A DNA stretch of 64,000 bases from Erinaceus europaeus (Eukaryota > Chordata > Mammalia > Eulipotyphla > Erinaceidae): the NCBI RefSeq assembly GCF_950295315.1, contig NC_080168.1:71476008-71540007 (forward strand), in the 5' to 3' direction. Below, piece after piece: positions 1-12,079 of the stretch. A program made the translations under genes and the position numbers. Within the stretch, counting starts at the first letter, position 1; the number at the start of each line of letters is the position of its first letter. The notes below the pieces were generated by a model, which was not told where the DNA came from, made no database searches, and saw nothing but the letters and a program-made list of their open reading frames with translations.

Positions 1-117
1 GATAAGGAGAGATACCACAAACTACCTCCACTGCCATAACATCTCCCATGTGGTGTTGGGGTTTGAATCAGAGCTGTGTGCATGGCAAAGCAGATGTGAG
101 CTATGTGTCTTTGGCCC
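1..117 (-). mobile_element. SINE remnant, type E/F, cut by the window edge
   Basis: GAGAGATACCACA, TGTGGTGTTGGGG and GTGTGCATGGCAAAGCAG appear in the order seen in reversed type E/F heads, ending at GGCCC. It is diverged. Confidence 0.6.
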
Positions 118-485
118 TATTTACCCAATTGTTAGGCCTTGGACTGGTTCTATAATGGGCATCTGGGTGGGGGACTTCTCTGCTGTTGTCACAACCATGG
201 TGCCTCTGTTGCTTCTTTGTCTTGTTCCCCTTTTTTCTGGACACACCCCCTTATGACTGAGCTCAGGGATAGTCTTCTACTGCCCCTCTCCCCAAGCTTC
301 TGCTTCTGGGGCCTTCTGGTAGAAACTATATTATACCCCCACTGGCCCTATAGCCACCACATATATCCTACCAGGCTGAATGTTGAGCGCTTCTAGTGGA
401 GACTGCATTTCTTGGTAAGCTCTGTTACACTGTGAAGCTCTTAGCAAACATCTGGGCAGAGATGTTATTTTTCAATGAATGAATG
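118..485. other. Intron 1 sequence without recognised repeats
   Basis: Mixed-composition sequence. Two overlapping open frames of under 90 codons have no family resemblance or splice context. Confidence 0.5.
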
Positions 486-545
486 CACCCAGGACGTCTT
501 GCATGGTAAGGGGTGTGCTCTGCCAGGTGAGCCATCTCCCTGCTC
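486..545 (-). mobile_element. SINE head remnant
   Basis: GGTGTGCTCTGCCAGGTGAGCCATCTC is the reverse of a SINE A-box region; only the 5' 60 bases survive. Confidence 0.5.
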
Positions 546-658
546 TGTGAATGTTTATTGGTGAACACCAAACGATGCCTCCTGAGAACTAACTGAAGCT
601 AGATGTGGCCACAGAAAGCCACACACTGTTGCCTTAGCTTTTACACATAAATACTTAA

Positions 659-708
659 CTTTTAATTTTTATTAGTGATTTATAAGATTATAAAATAATA
701 GGGGCATA
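659..708 (-). mobile_element. L1 3' end, first part
   Basis: TTTTTATTAGTGATTTATAAG starts the reversed 3' UTR. The element resumes at 863 after a SINE insertion. Confidence 0.65.
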
Positions 709-862
709 TGGTCCAGGAGGTGGTGCAGTGGATAAAGCATCAGACTCTCAAGCATGAGGTTCTGAGTTCAATCCCCGGCAGCACATGTACCAGAGTGCTG
801 TCTGGCTCTTTCTCTCTCCTCCTATGTTTCTCATTAATAAATAAATAAAATCTTTAAAAAAG
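709..862 (+). mobile_element. SINE type C, full length
   Basis: It runs from GGTCCAGGAGGTGGTGCAGTG through a tail of AATAAATAAATAAAATCTTT, showing both AATAAA and a TCTTT pol III terminator. The L1 target is duplicated (TAATAGGGGCATA 696-708; TAATAGGGGTATA 863-875). Confidence 0.93.
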
Positions 863-1085
863 TAATAGGGGTATAATTCCACACCACTCGCACCACCAAA
901 GTTCTATGTCTCTCTAGTCCCCCCCCCCAGTAGTAACCACTTTGTTCTCCCAAGATCTTAGTTATAGGTTGGTTATATATATTTTTTCCCTTCTTCATAT
1001 CATGTGTTTCAATTCTTTGTATTCCACTAGTGAATGAAACTATTCCATAGTTGTCCTTCCTTTTCCCTCTTCCCTCTCAGATAAG
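863..1085 (-). mobile_element. L1 3' end, second part
   Basis: This continues the copy at 659: CACCACCAAAGTTCTATGTC, then GAATGAAACTATTCCATAGTTGTC, both shared with the reversed L1s at 13690 and 17424. Confidence 0.65.
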
Positions 1086-1439
1086 CAAAACAGAATGTGA
1101 CTTCCTGAGGTGTTTTTCATATTCTCTTCCTGCTCAGTGATGTGGCAAAAACAAAAGTTTGTATAGTAAAAATAAAATCTTCTGTGGGCTTTTGGGATTT
1201 ATGAAAACACGGCAAATTTACTAGGTACATAAAATACACTATAGGAAAATAGTCAAGAGAAAAAGGCTAGCTAGATATGTGGCAAGAGCATGAGTCCTTA
1301 AAGTTAGTTCACCAGTGTCCAACTACAACACTTTTGGGCCCCAGGAGTTTGTTGTATGCTCTTGACGTCAGCTATATGCTAATTACACATATACTTCATA
1401 ATTCCTTTTGCTTACAGTCAATAAAATAGTGTATTCCCA
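1086..1439. other. Intron 1 sequence without recognised repeats
   Basis: A/T-rich, with no coding or repeat signal that I can name. Confidence 0.5.
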
Positions 1440-1543
1440 ACATCTCTCCACTTCTAGTATAAATATGTGTGAAGCCAGAGATCAAACTCAGAGCCTCATT
1501 CTTCAGAGTCCAACACTTTATCCATTGTGCCACCTCCCAGGTT
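1440..1543 (-). mobile_element. SINE type C, diverged
   Basis: The reversed B-box area (GATCAAACTCAGAGCCTCA) and TTATCCATTGTGCCACCTCCC identify it; the tail is worn away. Confidence 0.8.
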
Positions 1544-1600
1544 GCATATGCAGTAGCCTTTTGAAGTGGCATTTTAGATTTATGAATTAAGAAACATTGA

Positions 1601-1766
1601 AGGCTGGTGAAATAACTTACCTGGATAGTGTGGTTCTTTGCCATGTGTGTGACCCAGGTTTAAGCCCAGCCCTTACCACATAGGAGTCTGTGGTGCTGTG
1701 GTTTTTTTTCCTGCCCTACTTACTATCTATCACCAGCCTGGAGTGGTGAAGCACAAGCAACAACAT
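1601..1766 (+). mobile_element. SINE type E
   Basis: It starts AGGCTGGTGAAATAACTTAC and contains GCCATGTGTGTGACCCAGGT. It is flanked by AGAAACATTGA (1590-1600) and AGAAACATTAA (1767-1777). Confidence 0.9.
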
Positions 1767-1777
1767 AGAAACATTAA

Positions 1778-3345
<1,568 letters not shown>

Positions 3346-3440
3346 GAAATATATATATATGTATAACAGCTAAAATGTATAACAGTATATATACATATAT
3401 ACATATACATATGTATATATGTATATATATGTATAACAGC
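3346..3440. repeat. TA/TATATG-rich tandem sequence
   Basis: Alternating TATATATG and ACATATAC units with two copies of GTATAACAGCTAAAATG; able to form cruciforms. Confidence 0.85.
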
Positions 3441-3459
3441 TAAAATGCACAGCAGAGCA

Positions 3460-3576
3460 GGGCTCAGGAGATAGCATAATGGTTGTGCAAAAACATTTCC
3501 TGCCTGAGGCACCAGAGGTTCCAGGTTCAATCCCCAGCACTACCTTAACCAGAACTGAGCAATGCTCTGGTTAAAA

Positions 3577-3585
<9 letters not shown>
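3460..3585 (+). mobile_element. SINE type D
   Basis: GCTCAGGAGATAGCATAATG, then CCAGGTTCAATCCCCAGCAC and GAGCAATGCTCTGGT, ending in an A-run that has become a TA microsatellite. Confidence 0.9.
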
Positions 3586-3619
<34 letters not shown>

Positions 3620-3622
3620 GTA
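3584..3622. repeat. (TA)n(CA)n microsatellite at the SINE tail
   Basis: About 13 TA units followed by ACACACAC, directly after the oligo-A of the type D SINE. Confidence 0.9.
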
Positions 3623-4560
3623 GAGGAAAACAATTGCACTTATGCCAAAAGTGAAGAGCAGGAAGATAAGATAAAGGAACCCTTACTCCAAAAACAAACA
3701 ACAACAGAAAAAACAAACAAAAAAACCTAATCATGAAACAGGCCAGCAAAAAGAAAAAAGCAAATGAAGATAATATATGAGTCACAGGACATCATCAAGA
3801 ACAATAACAGTTGCATGATAAGGATACAAAAAAGAGAACTCATATTTGAAGAAATTTTAGCTGAGAATTTTCTAAGTTAAAGGACCTCCAGATCCAGGAG
3901 GCATTAAGAGCTCCAAGAAAAATGAATCTGAGCCTAAGCTCGCCACAAGACACATCATAATTAAAATGTCAAAGATCAAAGACAGAGCATTCTGAAGGCT
4001 GCATAGAGTCATCTATAAAGGAATCCTATAAGACTTATTAGCTGATTCCACCACAGAAACTCTAAAGGCTAGAAGGACTGCCAGGATATATTCTATTTTG
4101 AATGTAAAAGACCTCCACTCAAGAATACTTTATCTTGGTTATCAGTCAGATTTGAAGAACTGATGAAAAGCTTTCTAGATAAGCAACAGTTAAAGGAATT
4201 CATTACCACTAAAAGAGACCTACAAGAAATACTAACAGGACATAAATATAATGAAAATATAGAGTGTCCTCAACCATAGAGGACAAACAAAGCAAGGAAA
4301 AGAGAAAAATCAATGAAGACTGTGGATTCACATGGCAGAAGTGGGCTTGTCAGAGGGTAGGTACTAAGGTAAGGGTGGGTGGTTGGGGGCTAACTGCAAG
4401 GGAAGAGGCTGTTCTGGTGGACTTTAGTGGAGGGATATTGGTGCCTGGGTGAGGGTGGTGGTATGGTGATGTAATTTCAGGAGGTGGGAGATTGTACTTC
4501 TAAAACATTTCTAGGCTTATAAATCAAAGTTGCCTCAAGAAGAAAACTATGATCACAGTA
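3622..4560 (+). mobile_element. Old L1 fragment, 5'-proximal non-coding type
   Basis: AAAGGCTAGAAGGACTGCCAGG, AAGAATACTTTATCTTGG and AATTCATTACCACTAAAAGA follow, in order, a sequence common in old mammalian L1 or HAL1 elements. No open frame remains. A reversed relative lies at 46643-48880. The assignment is from memory of the family. Confidence 0.6.
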
Positions 4561-6200
4561 AAAAAGAAAAAGAAACATTGGGATATAGTCAGAATGGGAA
4601 AGGCTCATTCTATGTTCCTCAGTCAGCTGGGGGTGCAGGGAAACTTATGATACCATTTGCCCCAAGGACAGAAAGCTAATTGTATTTGGGTCCATTGTGA
4701 AGTAGTGCTGGGACCAGAAGATGCCTGAAACCAAAGCAGTCAGCTTCCATTGTGGGACTGCACAGTGGAATCTTTCCTGCTCCATACCAGTGTCTTCTGT
4801 CCCCCTGCCATCCTGGTGACTGGTAGGCTTGTGAGTTCACTTTGGGAGGAATAAGAAAACTCAGTCTGGAGCTATAGATCTGCAAACTCACATTTATCAG
4901 GAAGCTGGATTGGGAGGGACGAGATACAGTTAGTTGGTGGAACAGTCTTGGATCTGAGCCACATGGGCCTGTATCTAAGTCTAGAGGTCTCTGAACTGTA
5001 GCAGGTTCTTCCTTTTATTCCTGCTGTGAATCTTATCAGTTGTCCCTTGGGAACAGGAAACCACAGCTGGACCTCACTGGTTTCACAGTTTTTACAAGAT
5101 TCTACAAATATTTTTGATGTCTCTTTGCTTTACTTTGTGCTTGGAGAAATCTTCAACACAGGGTGTTTGCTGGGAGGTCATGAACTCTTCATAGTCTGGC
5201 TTGCTACTCCCCCTCCCCAGCTCAGGGGGGTGACTAGAGAGGGGCATGGGTCAATGGAGGTGAGGGTAGCTAAGGACCACATTCTGCCTTTGCTACAGGG
5301 CTCCTCTGAATGAATGAGGTGCCCCTCTCCCACCTACATCTGCCTAGCTACCTGCCTCTTTACTCTCCCTGTCCCCCCCACCCCAATCAGCACACACTTC
5401 CGGTCCTGGGAACATGATAACATTGCCATGCCAGTGCCTGTAACCAAGTCCACACTTCCCTGTTGAGTGTTCAGGAGAGATAATCTGATTGGATCAGCTT
5501 CCCCAGCCTAGAAGTAAACCCAGTGGTGATTGGCCCATGCCCAGGCATTCACTTGTACACTCAGTAGGCCTGTTCCTATGCTTGCTCTCCAGTAGGGCAA
5601 TAGCAATTAGAGGTGTGGGAAGGTGATATAGCAAGATGGTTTTGTTAAACTGAGGAATGTGCAGGCTGATATTGGGAAAACTGCTCATGCAGAAACTGAA
5701 AGTAAAAAACTATAGATAGATGAGACTGTGGTTACTTCTCCCATACTTCTCTGGGCCCATTTCTTCCTCTATATTCTTTCTTGTTAGCAAGGAACTTTGC
5801 TCTGTGTGTATGTGTGTGTGTATGTGACAATCAGTGTGACATGCCATGTACTTGCCATATATGTAATTTTGAAGAACTACAATTACTACATAATTTTTAA
5901 GAACTATAACATGTATAAAATGAGAACTCTACCTTTGGTCAGTGTCCAGAATTTCAGTGGCTGCCCTCTGGACCTGCAGTCATCAATAAGCCTACTTCTT
6001 GCTGACAGCCTCAGGTGTTCTGCCTCTCTTTTCCTGTTAACAGTGGTTCAGGGTTGTTTGGTATTCCCCAGCACCACTGGTAAAAATACTGTTTTGTTTT
6101 TTTTTTAACTAGGAAATCAATGAAAATCCGATTTATTTATTTATTTTTCTCCTTAGAGTTGTACAACTAACATCACTATCGAGTTTAGAGTTAGAGTATC
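4561..6200. other. Intron 1 sequence without recognised repeats
   Basis: The longest repeat-poor stretch of intron 1 here. It holds a short TG/TATG tract at 5797-5826 and T-rich sequence at 6090-6150. Open frames are all short and unsupported. Confidence 0.5.
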
Positions 6201-6244
6201 TTCATCATCTCAGGATTTCCCCCCCTCCCTTGCCTCCCTTCTTT

Positions 6245-6519
6245 CTTTCCTTTCCCACAAGGCTTATAACTGGGGCTCAGTACCTGCATTAGTCCACAAT
6301 TCCCAGATGCCATTTTTCTTTCTTTTTTGATAGAGGGTGCGAGACAGAGAGGTGGGGGGCGGGAGGAGACAAAGGAGGAGGAAAAACACTGCAGCATTGC
6401 TCCACCACTCCTGAAGCTTACTTCCTGCAGGTGCTTCCATGTGGTGGTGTGAGGCTTGAGCCTAGGTCCTTGTGCATAGCAACATGTGTGCTCTACTGGG
6501 TGAGTCACCTGCCAGCCCC
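6245..6519 (-). mobile_element. SINE type B with A-like 3' module
   Basis: Reading left to right: reversed 3' module (ACTGGGGCTCAGTACCTGC), a purine-rich tract (GAGACAGAGAGG), CACTCCTGAAGCTT, then the head ending at GCCAGCCCC. Confidence 0.85.
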
Positions 6520-6529
6520 TTGTACAAGG

Positions 6530-6816
6530 TTTTTTGAAAGTTTACTTAGTTTTAGTTTTTATTGCCTCCAGGATTATTGTTGGGGCTCAGTGCCTGCACA
6601 ACAATTCCAGGGCTCCTGGTGACCTTTTTTTTTTCTTTTCTATTTTTTTATTTGACAGGACAGAGAAATTGAGGATGGGAAGAAATATAGATAGATGCAG
6701 ACCTGCTTCACCAATCGTGAAGCATACCCCCTATAGGTGGGAAGAGGGGGGCTGAATCCGGGTCCTTGCACATAGTGATATGTGTGCTTAACTGTGTGCT
6801 CCACTACCTAGTTCCC
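6530..6816 (-). mobile_element. SINE type A/B
   Basis: Opens with reversed TTGCCTCCAGGATTATTG, contains CCTGCTTCACCAATCGTGAAG, and is bounded by TGTACAAGG (6521-6529, 6817-6825). Confidence 0.9.
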
Positions 6817-6825
6817 TGTACAAGG

Positions 6826-6914
6826 ATTTTTATTGGTCATATACTTTCATTTGTTGGATATGTGCATCTAGGAGTAAAATTGGTGTATATATACAATACA
6901 TTCATTAAAAAAAA
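6826..6914 (-). mobile_element. Possible small L1 ORF2 fragment
   Basis: GCATCTAGGAGTAAAATTGG resembles a reversed L1 ORF2 segment; short and worn. Confidence 0.35.
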
Positions 6915-6923
6915 AGGCTTTAG

Positions 6924-7137
6924 GGGCCGGGTGGTGGCACACCTTGTTGAGTGCACATATAACAGTGCACAAGGCCCCGGGTTCAAGCCCCCAGTCCCCA
7001 TCTGCAGGGAGAAAGCTTTGCGAGTGGTGAAGCAGGTTTGCAGGTGTCTCTCTGTCTCTCTCCTCTCTATCTCCCCTTCTCCTTTCAATTTCTGGCTCTC
7101 TATCCAATAAGTAAAGATAATAAAACAATTTATAAAG
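6924..7137 (+). mobile_element. SINE type B, full length
   Basis: From GGGCCGGGTGGTGGCACACC to a tail of AATAAGTAAAGATAATAAAA. AGGCTTTAG is duplicated at 6915-6923 and 7138-7146. Confidence 0.93.
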
Positions 7138-7146
7138 AGGCTTTAG

Positions 7147-7459
7147 TTTTCAGTCTGACTGTGAAACTAGGAAGTTCTCTCACACTCCGTCATCTGTTTT
7201 CTTCTAGTATTAGCATCTTTAGTTAGTCTGCTGTGTTTATTGCAATGTGTGAAAGCCACTGCCGTTTACTCACACCCACATTTTGCTTAGATTCCTTGAA
7301 TTTTGACCTTATGTTCAGGATCTTATTCAGGATATCAAATTGCGTGCCATTCCTCTTCTAACTTCTCTTTAATAAAATCAATCAATCTTTCTTTCTTCCT
7401 TTCACCTAAGTGACTTTGCCTGGGCTTCCACCTACACATTTTTACTAGTCCTAGTGTAC
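7147..7459. other. Intron 1 sequence without recognised repeats
   Basis: T-rich, with no named element. Confidence 0.45.
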
Positions 7460-7710
7460 TTTTTCTTCTCCCCACTCCCCACCTCCATCTCTTCCTCCAT
7501 AGAGACAGACACACATACATAGAGTGGGGAAGAGCTGAGTGGCCGGGGTGGGGGCCAGAATGAGAGACACCCCACAGCACTGCTGCACTGCTCCACTGCT
7601 CATGAAGCCTCTACCCATTGCATGGTACTCCCATGGAGAGGCTGGGGCTCAAACCTAGGTCCTTGTCTTGCTCATGATTAAATGCGCTCTCTACTGGGCG
7701 AGCCATCTCT
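7460..7710 (-). mobile_element. SINE type F
   Basis: CACAGCACTGCTGCACTGCTCC and TGGTACTCCCATGGAGAGGC, then ACTGGGCGAGCCATCTCTTA at its 5' end. Confidence 0.85.
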
Positions 7711-7803
7711 TACTCAGTTTGATTGCACTTTTCTTAACTAGAGTCCCTCTCAGTTTTACTGCAAAAAAGAAAAGGCACAAATTAAAAAAAAAAGTTTGAT
7801 TAG

Positions 7804-7860
7804 CAGCCTGGGAGGTGGTGTACTAAATGAGGTCCCAAGTTTGATCCACAGTATTTTTTA
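7804..7860 (+). mobile_element. SINE type C, first half (interrupted)
   Basis: GCCTGGGAGGTGGTGTACTA to a B-box ending near CAGTATTTTTT. The second half is at 8342. Confidence 0.75.
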
Positions 7861-7864
7861 AAAA

Positions 7865-8150
7865 GGTTTTATAATTATTTATTTTTCCCTTTTGTTGCCC
7901 TTTTTAAAAAAAATTGTTGTAGTTATTATTGTTGTTGTTGTCGTTGTTGTTGGATAGGATAAGAGAAATGGAGAGAGGAGGGGAAGACAGAGGGGGGGGG
8001 AGAGAAAGATAGACACCTGCAGACCTACTTCACCTCCTGTGAAGCGACTCCCCTGCAGGTGGGGAGCCGGGGACTCGAACCGGGATCCCTATGCTGGTCC
8101 TTGCACTTCACACCCCATGCGCTTAACTTGCTGCTCTACCTCCCAACTCC
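7865..8150 (-). mobile_element. SINE type A inserted in the type C SINE
   Basis: The reversed tail (TTTTTCCCTTTTGTTGCCC) leads to AGCCGGGGACTCGAACCGGG and ends CTACCTCCCAACTCC. Confidence 0.93.
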
Positions 8151-8157
8151 CCACAGC

Positions 8158-8340
8158 ATCTTTTTATTATTATTATTTTTTATGAGATAGGTACAGAAAG
8201 AAAGAGAGAGAAAATGAATCAGAAACAGATAAGAGCACCACTCAGCTCTGGTTTATAGTGATGTTGGGGACTGAACCTAGGACCTCAGAGTCTCAGGCAT
8301 AAAAGTCTATGCGTAACCATTATACTCTTCCCCCCCCCCA
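8158..8340 (-). mobile_element. SINE type D, second insertion in the type C SINE
   Basis: GCACCACTCAGCTCTGGTTTA and GGGGACTGAACCTAGGACCT, ending AACCATTATACTCTTCCCCC. Confidence 0.88.
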
Positions 8341-8341
8341 A

Positions 8342-8413
8342 CATCTTATGTACCAGAGTGATGCTCTGGATCTTATCCTCTTTCTCATAAATAAATAAAT
8401 CTTCAAACAATGT
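8342..8413 (+). mobile_element. SINE type C, second half
   Basis: ATGTACCAGAGTGATGCTCTGG, then CATAAATAAATAAATCTTCAAA complete the copy begun at 7804. Confidence 0.8.
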
Positions 8414-8632
8414 TTGATCATTTGGTCACAACCCCCTGCCACCTTCCTGCTGTGATTTCTGTGTCAGTTTCTAAGTCCTGCTGATACTCTGTGCTGGGTA
8501 GTTATACTGGCCCTCGAGTTGTGGACTCAGGCTCCTGCATGGAAATAGTTCCCAGCCTGTGCACTTTTCAAAGTTTAAGCACTTCATCCTGGGGCAGGGA
8601 TAACCTGAGGTTGAATTGCCATGTTAATTGGA

Positions 8633-8657
8633 CACCTGTCTTCTTCACTTCCTGCAG
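8633..8657 (+). promoter_or_regulatory. CRYL1: Splice acceptor of CRYL1 exon 2
   Basis: A pyrimidine tract of T and C from 8633 leads to CCTGCAG; splicing after 8657 restores the GxGxxG codon phase. Confidence 0.9.
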
Positions 8658-8765
8658 CGGCCTCATCGGGCGAAGTTGGGCCATGCTGTTTGCCAGTGGT
8701 GGCTTCCAGGTGAAGCTCTATGATGTGGAGCCCCAGCAGATAGCCAACGCCCTGGAGAGCATCAG
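8658..8765 (+). CDS. CRYL1: CRYL1 exon 2 (lambda-crystallin / L-gulonate 3-dehydrogenase), residues 15-49 plus split codons
   Basis: This exon encodes part of the NAD-binding Rossmann fold of a cytosolic enzyme that oxidises L-gulonate to 3-dehydro-L-gulonate in the glucuronate-xylulose pathway; the protein is also known as a lens crystallin in rabbits and hares. It starts with the last base of a codon (Ser14 by the human protein) and ends with two bases of the Arg50 codon. The translation begins [15 protein letters not shown] and ends NALESI. The GLIG completes a GxGxxG dinucleotide motif whose first part must be in exon 1. The acid in KLYDVE (position 36 by human numbering) sits where NAD-preferring enzymes hold the adenosine ribose. 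The acceptor is a pyrimidine-rich tract ending CCTGCAG, and the donor is GTGAGT at 8766. The frame is open and no residue looks broken. Family and role rest on recognising the human protein. Confidence 0.95.
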
Positions 8766-8861
8766 GTGAGTGGGCCGGCACATGTGGGAAGTGAGCGCTC
8801 TCTGCTCCCAGCAATGCTCACCTGTCATTTCCTTAGGCTACACGTCGTGTCTGGACTTCTT

Positions 8862-8955
8862 TCATTTTTTTCTTTATTGGTGGCACCAGTGCCTTATGCT
8901 GGCACAATTCTACTGTTCCTGGACAGACCTTTTTTTATTAATTTTTAAAATTCAG

Positions 8956-9010
<55 letters not shown>

Positions 9011-9145
9011 CTCTGCTCCACCACTCCACTGTCCATGGGGTTTCCCACGGTGCCATCTGCCCATGGTGCTCTCATGTGGTGCTATGGCTCAAAATTGGTC
9101 CTTGCTTATAGTAAGATGTGTGTCACCCTAGGTAAATTCTCTCTT
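8862..9145 (-). mobile_element. SINE type F containing a CA microsatellite
   Basis: A reversed 3' module (GTGCCTTATGCTGGCACAATTC) and the body CTCCACCACTCCACTGTCCA lie on either side of a (CA)n run. Confidence 0.8.
8957..9007. repeat. (CA)n microsatellite
   Basis: About 25 uninterrupted CA units inside the SINE; likely polymorphic. Confidence 0.95.
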
Positions 9146-9171
9146 GCTCTTGTGACTTCATTCTTAAATTC

Positions 9172-11555
9172 TATTTTAAAATTATTTTTTATTGATTTAA
9201 TAATGACTGACAAGACCATAGGATAATAGGGGTTCAATTCTACACAATTCCCACCACCAGAGCTCTGTATCCCATCCTCTCCCTTGAAACTTTCCTATTC
9301 TTTATCACTCTGGGAGAGTGGACCCAGGATCATTGTAGGGTACAGAAGGTGGAAGGTCTGGCTTCTGTAATTGCTTCCCTGATAAACATGGGCATTGGCA
9401 GGTGGATCCATACTCCCAGCTGTCTCTCTTTTTCCCTGGTGGGGCAGGGATCTGGAGGGGTGGGGACACATTGGTGGGATCATCTGCCCAGAGAAGTCAG
9501 GTTGACGTCATGGAAGCATCTGCAACTTGGTGGCTGAAAAAGCATTAAGATATAAAACAGAACAGATTGTTAAATAATCAGGAACCTAAGGGCAAGAATA
9601 TAGCAGATGAGACTTGGGGTCTCCATTTTGGAAAAAGCTAGGAAGTCTATTTTAGGTATAGTCTAAGGGGCCATAAGTTTATTAATTTTTGCCTGAGCCT
9701 TACAGCCATGCAGGTGGACTAAATGTATTGTCTGGGGAAATGGTGTCAGAGTTGGAAATAGGACTAGAAAGCTGGATCAGGGAAGAGAGTAGCTCCCAAT
9801 ATGGGAAAAGTATATAAATATCATTAACTGTAAACCCCATGGATTTGATCTGGGGCCCATATTCATTGCAAGAGCTTGTGTAACCTCTGCATCCCTGTAG
9901 GTCTGAGCTTGCATTCTGTGGTCATGCCTAGGAACATTCTAGGCTGCACTAATTTCAGGACCCATCTTTCTTGAGTGGTAGAGTATGTTGGTCCAACCTC
10001 CCTTCAGAGAATGGGGCTGTCTCTGCCATTATTAATCCTCATAGGGGACAAGGTCCTGTAGGGGCCCCCAAAGGGGTCCACTATGTTGTTCCTGATGCAG
10101 ATGACCAATGACAGTGGGGATAGGGATCTGTCTAGGCTCATCATGTCTTTGTGGGAATCCCAGGATTCCCTGACTAGGGCCCCAGGTGATGGGGTAGCCT
10201 GGTAGTAACCAAAAGAGCCATCATTAAAGTATGCCAGTCTCTTGCCCTTAGACAGCTTTTGCAGTCCGTACTTTGTCTGACAAGGTTATCCAAGGTTAGT
10301 GATTGAGGGAAATGAAATAGGAAGTAGGTGAGGAGGTTATCTAGGTCTAAGTAGAATTTTTTTGATTAGGTATTTTATGGCTATGTATTTTTTGGTCTTT
10401 CCACTTGCTTGCTGCATTTATTGACTCACTGCAAAATATTGTACACTTTTTGCTTTAAGGTATATATGTTCCCCTAACTTATGGATACATGTGCACATAT
10501 GCCCTATCTCATGGGCCCTGGTATATATCTAGGTTCTGAGGCTTTGTTAGGAATTGCTCCATCCGAAAAGGAATTAAGGAGTCCTATGAACTAGGAAAGG
10601 TCTCACCAGAGTAATAAAGCTGGAGGGTTGACATTCCACACCTGGCATCTCTGGACACAAGCCGAAGTGAAACATGTCGAGGTGGTACTAGTTATATTGA
10701 TTAGGTTGGGATCAGCAGATGTAGTATCAATTGGTATGTATCCAGAGAAGCATGCAGGAAAGTGAGCCTCACTCTAGAGCTTCCAGGACTGGGAGAAATG
10801 TGGGTTTTATAGAGAATGGGGTAGGATTCTGCTCTTAGGGTTTAAGAACACAATACATTGTTATTATTATAACCAAGATATTTGGAAATTTAATTTAATT
10901 TAATTTGAAAATCCCATTGTTAGGATTTGCTGTATTATATGAGACTTCACCATCATTTATGTCCTTTAATGCTATTTACATATAGCTTATATAGTGACAT
11001 AACCAGTTGATTCTGTTCTCCCTGGTCTAAGATTATAGGTGATTAAATATTTCATAGAAAAAGTCATTATTAGAAATGAATTCACAATTTGAGCCCACTG
11101 TTAAAATTCAGTCAGTTTACCAATTTGAAGTCTTCAGTGCTTAGACTGAAGGAAAATATACTCAGAACTGTGATCTGTGCATCAAAAAGTTTGAGACATT
11201 CAATCCATTTTTTCCCTCTCATAAGTTAATAGAAGTGTATATTAGCACCATTCCCGCCACCCCCTCCCTGTCCCCACTCCTACAGTAAAGCTAAAATCTA
11301 CCCTCACCCTCCACCCAGAGATTTTTACTTTGGTGCCTTACTCCAAACTCAGTCAGATTCTGCTTTGAGTTTTCCTTTCTCTTCTTCCTCAACTTCTGTT
11401 TATGAGTGAGATCATCCCATACTTGTCTTTGTCTTTCTGACTTAGCTCACTTAACATAATTCCTTCTAGCTCCATCCAAGATAGGTCAAAGAAGTTGGAT
11501 TCATGCTTCTTAATAGCTGAGTAGTATTCCATTGTGTAAATATACCACAGCTTTC
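9172..11555 (-). mobile_element. L1 with long 3' UTR, 3' portion
   Basis: Read on the minus strand, an ORF2 C-terminal end (stop near 11395) is followed by about 2.2 kb of 3' UTR ending at A/T-rich sequence near 9172. Landmarks shared with other copies are CAGAAGGTGGAAGGTCTGGC, GGACTAGAAAGCTGGATCAG and CCCACAGGGGTCC-like text near 10070. It continues at 12080 beyond nested SINEs. Confidence 0.85.
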
Positions 11556-11717
11556 GTGGTCTGGGAGGTGGCGCAGTGGAGAAAGCATTGGATTCTCAAA
11601 TGTGAGGTCCTGAGTTCAATCTCCAGCAGCACATGTACCAGACTGATGTCTGGTTCTTTCTTTCTCTCCTCCTACTTTCTAATTAATAAATAAAATATTA
11701 AAAAAAAACTTTAAATG
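11556..11717 (+). mobile_element. SINE type C inserted in L1
   Basis: GTGGTCTGGGAGGTGGCGCAG to the tail. The L1 target ACCACAGCTTTC appears at 11544-11555 and again at 12080-12091, beyond a second SINE. Confidence 0.93.
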
Positions 11718-12069
11718 TGGGGGTCAGGCGGTGGCTCAGTGGGTTAAGCACATGTGGCGCAAAGCGCAAGGACCAGCGTAAGGATCCCAGTTCGAGCCCC
11801 CAGCTCCCCACCTGCAGGGGGTCGCTTCACAGGCAGTGAAGCAGGTCTGCAGGTGTCTGTCTTTCTCTCCCCATCTCTGTCTTCCCCTCCTCTCTCCATT
11901 TCTGTCTGTCCTATCCAACAATGAACAACATCAGCAATGGTAATAATAATAATAACCACAACGAGGCTACAACAACAAGGGCAACAAAAGGGGGAAAAAT
12001 GGCCTCCAGGAGCGGTGGATTCATGGTACAGGAACCGAGCCCAGCAATAACCCTGGAGGAAAAAAAAAT
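11718..12069 (+). mobile_element. SINE type A, long form, inserted in the type C tail
   Basis: Full head, AACAACAAGGGCAACAAAAG tail and the extra 3' module (CCAGGAGCGGTGGATTCATG). CTTTAAATG is duplicated at 11709-11717 and 12070-12078. Confidence 0.95.
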
Positions 12070-12079
12070 CTTTAAATGC

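Noticed and set aside
8041..8150. tRNA-like A-box/B-box heads in about a hundred places
   Set aside because: They are the heads of SINEs: each is followed by a SINE body and tail, and none has a clean cloverleaf with acceptor stem.
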